A model generated the notes under the pieces. That model did not search any database. It was given only the letters and a program-made list of their open reading frames with translations, and was not told the DNA's origin. Shown here one piece after another: positions 32,839 to 37,783 of a stretch of 37,783 bases of DNA (position 1 is its first letter; each line of letters starts with the position of its first letter). The translations under genes and the position numbers were made by a program. The stretch is from Allobosea sp. 12-68-7. GTDB lineage: Bacteria > Pseudomonadota > Alphaproteobacteria > Rhizobiales > Beijerinckiaceae. Location: the NCBI GenBank assembly GCA_002279705.1, contig NCCO01000051.1:1-37783 (forward strand), read 5' to 3'.

Positions 32839-33726
32839 TCACGCGGCCCGTCCGAACAGGCCCGCCGGGCGCACCAGCAGCACCAGCACCATGATGATGA
32901 AGATCACCGTCGCCGAGGCCTCCGGATAGAAGACCTTGGTCAGGCCCTCGACCAGTCCGAGCGAGAAACCGGTGACGATGGCGCCCAGGATCGAGCCCAT
33001 GCCGCCGATCACGACGACGGCGAAGACGACGATGATGAGGTCGGCGCCCATGTTCGGGTTGACCGAGTAGATCGGCGCCGCCAGCACGCCGGCGAAGCCC
33101 GCCAGCGCCACGCCGAAGCCATAGGTCAGCGTCACCAGCAGCGGCACGTTGATGCCGAAGGCCTGGGTCAGGGTCGGATTCTCGGTCGCGGCGCGCAAAT
33201 AGGCGCCGAGCCTGGTCTTCTCGATCAGGAACCAGGTCGCGAGGCAGACCACGAGCGAGGCGACGACGACCCAGCCGCGGTACCAGGGCAGGAACATGAA
33301 GCCGAGATTGACGCCCCCGCGCAGCTCGGCGGGGATCTGGTAGGGCAGGCCGGACGAACCGAATTCGTTGCGGAACAGGCCCTGGATGATCAGCGCGAGG
33401 CCGAAGGTCAGCAGCAACCCGTAGAGATGGTCGACATGCGCGATGCGCTTGAGCAGCAGCCGCTCGATCGCAATGCCCGTCGCGCCGACCACCAGCGGCG
33501 CCAGCAGCAGCGCCACCCAGTAGTTGATGCCGAGATAGTTCAGGCACATCCAGGCGACGAAGGCGCCCATCATGTACTGCGCGCCATGGGTGAAGTTGAT
33601 GATGTTGAGCAGCCCGAAGATCACCGCCAGTCCGAGGCTAAGGATGGCGTAGAACGAGCCGTTGATCAGGCCGAGAAGGACCTGGCCGAACAGCGCCTGG
33701 GGCGGGACACCGAGAAGTTCGAACAT
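32839..33726 (-). CDS. livH: Branched-chain amino acid-type ABC transporter permease LivH
   Basis: 295-residue permease of the LivH class. Features: GLINGSFYAILSLGLAVIFGLLNIINFTHGAQYM at the N-terminus (partially quoted: NIINFTHGAQYM), LRAATENPTLTQAFGI (EAA-like loop), VIGGMGSILGAI and PAGLFGRAA at the end. Substrate within the branched-chain amino acid/amide class is not determinable. ATG 33726 starts MFELLGVPPQALFGQV. Confidence 0.93.
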   Translation of the reverse strand: MFELLGVPPQALFGQVLLGLINGSFYAILSLGLAVIFGLLNIINFTHGAQYMMGAFVAWMCLNYLGINYWVALLLAPLVVGATGIAIERLLLKRIAHVDHLYGLLLTFGLALIIQGLFRNEFGSSGLPYQIPAELRGGVNLGFMFLPWYRGWVVVASLVVCLATWFLIEKTRLGAYLRAATENPTLTQAFGINVPLLVTLTYGFGVALAGFAGVLAAPIYSVNPNMGADLIIVVFAVVVIGGMGSILGAIVTGFSLGLVEGLTKVFYPEASATVIFIIMVLVLLVRPAGLFGRAA

Positions 33727-33771
33727 GCGGGGCTCAGATCATCTGGACAGTAGGTGTCATGCGTTTTCGCC

Positions 33772-33869
33772 GTCATCCTGGATGCAGCGAAGCTGCGATC
33801 CGGGATCCATCCTAGGGCCGGGAGCTCTACGATGGATCCCGGGACGACCTTCGGTCGCCCCAGGATGAC
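33772..33869. repeat. Family C palindromic element between livJ and livH
   Basis: GTCATCCTGGATG ... paired with CCAGGATGAC ending at 33869, with inner GGGATCCATCCTAGG and CTACGATGGATCCC. It lies inside the transporter operon between the binding-protein and permease genes, a common place for attenuating or stabilising hairpins. Confidence 0.88.
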
Positions 33870-33890
33870 GCCGCGAGAAGCGTCAGCCGC

Positions 33891-35096
33891 TCACTTCTTG
33901 ACGAGCGGGCACTCGCTCTCGGCGAGCGGGCGGAAAGCCTGCGCCGCCGGCAGCACCGAGACCTGCTTGTAGTAGTCCCACGGCCCCTTCGACTCGGCGG
34001 GCTTCTTGACCTCGAACAGATACATGTCGTGCATCTTGCGGCCGTCGACGCGCACCGAACCCTTGCCGAAGAGCGGGTCGTCGGTCGGCATTTCCTTCAT
34101 CTTGGCCATCACCGCCGCCGAGTCCTTCGACTTCGCCGCCTCGACCGCCTTGAGATAGTGCAGCATGCCCGAATAGACGCCGGCCTGGACCATGGTCGGC
34201 TTCTTGCCGCCATTGGCCTTGGCGAAACGGTCGGCCCAGGCCCGGGTCTGGTCGTTGGTGTCCCAGTAGAAGGACTCCGTCAGCACCAGCCCCTGCGCCG
34301 TGGCGAGGCCGAGCGAATGCACGTCGGTGAGGAAGACGAGCAGCCCCGCCAGCTTCTGGCCGCCGGCGACGATGCCGAATTCGCCCGCCTGCTTGATCGA
34401 GTTGATGGTGTCGCCACCGGCATTGGCGAGCCCGATCACCTTGGCCTTCGAGGCCTGGGCCTGCAGCAGGAAGGAGGAGAAGTCCGTGCCCGGGAAGGGG
34501 GTGCGGACCGCGCCGACGACCTTGCCGCCGTTCTTGGTGACGATCGCCGCGGTGTCGCGCTCCAGCGCATGGCCGAAGGCGTAGTCTGCGGTGAGGAAGT
34601 ACCAGCTGTCGCCGCCGGCCTTGACCATGGCGCCGCCGGTGCCCTGGGCGAGCGCATAGGTGTCATAGGTCCAGTGCACCGTGTTGGGCGAGCAGGCCTT
34701 GCCGGTCAGGTCGGAGGAGGCCGCGCCGGAGTTGATGTGGATCTTGTTCTTCTCGCGGGTGATCTGGTTGACCGCCAGCGCCACCGAGGAGGTCGGCACG
34801 TCCAAGATCAGGTCGACGCCGTCCTGGTCGTACCAGGTGCGGGCGATGGTCGAGCCGACGTCCGGCTTGTTCTGGTGGTCGGCCGAGACGATCTCGACCT
34901 TGATGCCCTTCTCGGCCGCCTTGAAGTCCTCGACCGCCATGCGGGCGGCGATCACCGAGCCCTCGCCCGAGAGGTCGGCATAGAGGCCGGAGCGGTCGTT
35001 GAGGACGCCGGCCTTGATGCTGATCTGCTGGGCCAGCGCGGGCGCCGCCATCAGGGCGGCGAAGGCGGTCGTGGTCAGAAATGTCTTGAGCTTCAT
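33891..35096 (-). CDS. livJ: ABC transporter periplasmic substrate-binding protein (LivJ type)
   Basis: 401-residue type-I periplasmic binding protein. Signal peptide MKLKTFLTTTAFAALMAAPALA with cleavage at ALA-QQ (near residue 22), then ISIKAGVLNDRSGLYADLSGEGS, VEIVSADHQNKPDVGS, NSGAASSDLTG and TADYAFGHALERDT. These patterns match the branched-chain amino acid/amide family; homologues that bind urea, amides or aromatic acids exist, so the substrate is open. ATG 35096 follows GGGAGAGAG. Confidence 0.92.
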   Translation of the reverse strand: MKLKTFLTTTAFAALMAAPALAQQISIKAGVLNDRSGLYADLSGEGSVIAARMAVEDFKAAEKGIKVEIVSADHQNKPDVGSTIARTWYDQDGVDLILDVPTSSVALAVNQITREKNKIHINSGAASSDLTGKACSPNTVHWTYDTYALAQGTGGAMVKAGGDSWYFLTADYAFGHALERDTAAIVTKNGGKVVGAVRTPFPGTDFSSFLLQAQASKAKVIGLANAGGDTINSIKQAGEFGIVAGGQKLAGLLVFLTDVHSLGLATAQGLVLTESFYWDTNDQTRAWADRFAKANGGKKPTMVQAGVYSGMLHYLKAVEAAKSKDSAAVMAKMKEMPTDDPLFGKGSVRVDGRKMHDMYLFEVKKPAESKGPWDYYKQVSVLPAAQAFRPLAESECPLVKK

Positions 35097-35186
35097 GATG
35101 TCTCTCTCCCTAAGATTGGCGTCATTTTCGACGTGATGTCCGATATGGATCGGATTGGGGGCCTTCGAATCCGCCAGGCGGCGGGT

Positions 35187-35916
<730 letters not shown>

Positions 35917-35927
<11 letters not shown>

Positions 35928-36681
35928 GGCCGACTCCCGAACCGATATAGGCCTCGACCACGCGCGGATCCTTCGAGACCTCGGCATAGTCGCCCTCGGC
36001 CAGAACCTGCCCGCGCGCCAGCACGGTGATCCGGTCGGACAGCGAGGCGACGACGGAGAGATTGTGCTCGACCATCAGGATGGTGCGGTTCTGCGAGACC
36101 TTGCGGATCAGCGCCTCGATGCGCTCGACATCCTCGCGGCCCATGCCGGCCATCGGCTCGTCGAGCAGCATCATTTCGGGATCGAGCGCCAGGGTGGTGG
36201 CGATCTCGAGCGCGCGCTTGCGCCCATAGGAGAGTTCGACGGCCGGCAGTTCGGCGAAGGCCGAGAGGCCGACGGCCTCGACGAGGCGCAGCGCCTCTTC
36301 GTCGAGCGGCTTCAGAACCTCTTCCGAGCGCCAGAAATCGAAGGAATCGCCGCGCTTGCGCTGCAGCGCAATCCGGACATTCGCCTTGACGCTGAGCTGC
36401 GGGAACACGGCCGAGATCTGGAAGGAGCGCACCAGCCCGAGGCGCGCGATCTCGGCGGGTTTCTCGCGGGTGATGTCGCGTCCGTTGTAGACGATCGATC
36501 CCTTGGTCGGCGCCAGAAATTTGGTCAGCAGGTTGAAACAGGTCGTCTTGCCGGCGCCATTGGGCCCGATCAACGCATGGATCGTCCCGCGTTTGACCTT
36601 GAGGTCCACGCCGTTGACGGCCGAGAACCCGCCGAACTCCTTCGTCAAACCCGTAGTGGTGAGAATGATATCCTCAGCCAT
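35917..36681 (-). CDS. livG: ABC transporter ATP-binding protein LivG
   Basis: 254-residue ATPase of the LivG class, first gene of the transporter set. Walker A GPNGAGKTT near residue 38, LVRSFQISAVFPQLSV (Q loop), signature LSYGRKRALEIA (Gly-Gly of the usual LSGGQ replaced by Tyr-Gly, as in other LivG proteins), Walker B LLLDEPMAGMG, and switch VEHNLSVV. I use the ATG at 36681; a TTG at 36687 is possible. Order is livG-livF-livJ-livH-livM, all minus strand. Confidence 0.93.
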
Positions 36682-37131
36682 GCGCAACGCTTGCCGTCGT
36701 CATCTTGGTCTTTCTTGTTCTGGGCCGTCTCCCTTGTGGATCATGCTGCACCGCGCTCGGCGCATGAGTCAACGCCGCGCGCGCGGCCATACGGCCTTGT
36801 GAAACGCGGCTCATCCCCTCGTCGTCGAGCGGCCACCCCCGGCCGGAACGGGGTTGCGCACCCCGTACGTTCATCCAAATGGAGGACGCGCCGGGTTGCG
36901 CCCGCACGCTAACCCAAACTGTCGCGCGCGTTTGAACCTGGACCGCCGCCGCCGCGACGAAGACAGCAAGGGCAGTCTGAAACCCGGTTTGCGCCGGTGG
37001 CTTTTTCGAGTAATGTTTCGGGCTGTTTCCTGGCGATCCCGAGGCCGCTCCATGGCGGCACCCCGCTTCGCGCTTCCGCCGGCGCCGGAGCGGAACTCCC
37101 TGGTAGTGGCGGACCGACAAGGGAGGTTACC
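36682..37131. other. Divergent intergenic region between livG and the caspase-like gene
   Basis: 450 bp. No accepted gene; open frames here are shadows. A TTGACT hexamer on the minus strand (36767-36772) could be a -35 for livG, but the best following CATGAT is 21 bp away, too far, so I do not call a promoter. GGGAGG at 37121-37126 is the ribosome site of the next gene. Confidence 0.5.
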
Positions 37132-37783
37132 GTGAGCTTCGCGACCTTGGGTTCGACGATCTCGGCCCGCTTCGCCATCCTTGGCGGCCTGCTTGGGCGC
37201 GCCTTCGCAGCCATGACGCTCGGCCTCGCAACCCTGCTCTTGGCGCTGCCGGCACAGGCCGTGCCCGAGCGTCGCGTCGCGCTCGTCATCGGCAACAGCG
37301 CCTACACGGCGGTGCCGCGCCTCGCCAACCCACAGCGCGACGCCAGCGCGATCTCGGCCGCGCTGAAGCGCCTCGGTTTCGAGGTCGTCGAGGGCTACGA
37401 CCTGCGCATGGACGAGATGACCGGGATCGTCCGCGAATTCGCCCAGAAGCTCGACGGCGCCAAGGCCGGCGTCGTCTACTATGCCGGGCACGGCATCGCG
37501 GTGGGCGACGAGAACTATCTCATCCCCGTCGACGCCTCGCTGAAGTCCGAGGCCGACCTCGACTTCCGCGCCGTCAACGTGCAGCTCATCCTGCGCCAGA
37601 TGCAGCGCGACGAGCGCGTCAACGTCCTCATCCTCGACGCCTGCCGCGACAACCCCTTCACGACGCAGCTCGCCGCCCGGTCGCGCTCGGTCTCTCGCGG
37701 CCTGACCGCGATCGAGACGCAGTCGGCTTCCGGCATCCTGATCGCCTTCGCCACCGATCCGCGCGCCACCGCGCTCGACGGGG
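37132..37783 (+). CDS. Caspase-like (peptidase C14 / metacaspase-type) protein, 3' truncated by the window
   Basis: N-terminal 217 residues of a larger protein. Start GTG 37132, 5-6 nt after GGGAGG; ATG 37213 (MTLGLATLLLALPAQA) is an alternative giving a cleaner signal peptide. Either way a secretion signal ends at AQA, so the protein is probably periplasmic or membrane-attached. The p20-like domain starts RVALVIGNSAY, with catalytic His in YYAGHG (near residue 119) and catalytic Cys in LDACRDNPF (near residue 171). Bacterial members often add repeats or binding domains after this; that part lies outside the window. Confidence 0.88.
   Translation, partial: MSFATLGSTISARFAILGGLLGRAFAAMTLGLATLLLALPAQAVPERRVALVIGNSAYTAVPRLANPQRDASAISAALKRLGFEVVEGYDLRMDEMTGIVREFAQKLDGAKAGVVYYAGHGIAVGDENYLIPVDASLKSEADLDFRAVNVQLILRQMQRDERVNVLILDACRDNPFTTQLAARSRSVSRGLTAIETQSASGILIAFATDPRATALDG

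Noticed and set aside
36740-36772. Sigma-70 promoter for livG
   Set aside because: TTGACT and CATGAT hexamers are 21 bp apart, outside the normal spacing.

Overview
The window is GC-rich (about 68-70% by eye), densely packed DNA of an aerobic alphaproteobacterium, most likely of the order Hyphomicrobiales. A Bosea- or Methylobacterium-like host is my guess from gene content and repeat style; I could not test it. The centrepiece is a late-cobalt-insertion (aerobic) cobalamin cluster at 2957-22627. Around it are a GMC oxidoreductase and a 2-hydroxyacid dehydrogenase (left), a mixed housekeeping/accessory stretch (22.8-31.6 kb), a five-gene branched-chain-amino-acid-type ABC transporter (31.7-36.7 kb, minus strand) and the start of a caspase-fold protease (right edge).

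Cobalamin region. cobC (minus) and cobD (plus) diverge from overlapping start codons. A lower-GC VapBC-type toxin-antitoxin pair lies between cobD and the minus-strand pair cobP-cobO. A canonical cobalamin riboswitch (about 7040-7210, plus strand) heads hupE (cobalt/nickel permease type), DUF1636, cobW, cobN, cobG, cobH, cobI and cobJ, most of them joined by ATGA/GTGA overlaps. cobK sits on the minus strand, tail to tail with cobJ. The plus strand then resumes with cobL, cobE, cobM, cobB, bluB and cobF. Together these cover precorrin-2 to hydrogenobyrinate a,c-diamide, the cobalt chelatase large subunit, corrin adenosylation, the aminopropanol arm, cobinamide kinase and lower-ligand (DMB) synthesis. 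Not in this window: cobA, cobS/cobT, cobQ, cobU and cobV.

Two features stand out. First, four cob-cluster genes look internally deleted relative to their families. DUF1636, cobL and cobB each switch reading frame at the missing segment, and the expected C-terminus is still readable in another frame. cobW lacks most of its C-terminal domain in frame. This is either real decay or an assembly fault in GC-rich DNA; the sequence alone cannot decide. Second, the region is full of palindromic repeats of at least four families. Several lie inside coding sequence and are read through in frame (cobN, cobG, the N-terminus of cobJ), resembling protein-coding palindromic elements. One family (about 130 bp, three copies) occurs only in the cob cluster.

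Right half: a MarR regulator, a small lipoprotein, 8-oxoguanine deaminase, a small secreted protein, dapD, a DUF1269 protein, a DHA2-type drug exporter, a GT14-type glycosyltransferase, two small conserved proteins, an isochorismatase-fold hydrolase, livM-livH-livJ-livF-livG on the minus strand, and a truncated caspase-like gene. No rRNA, tRNA, CRISPR array, transposase or prophage gene was seen.
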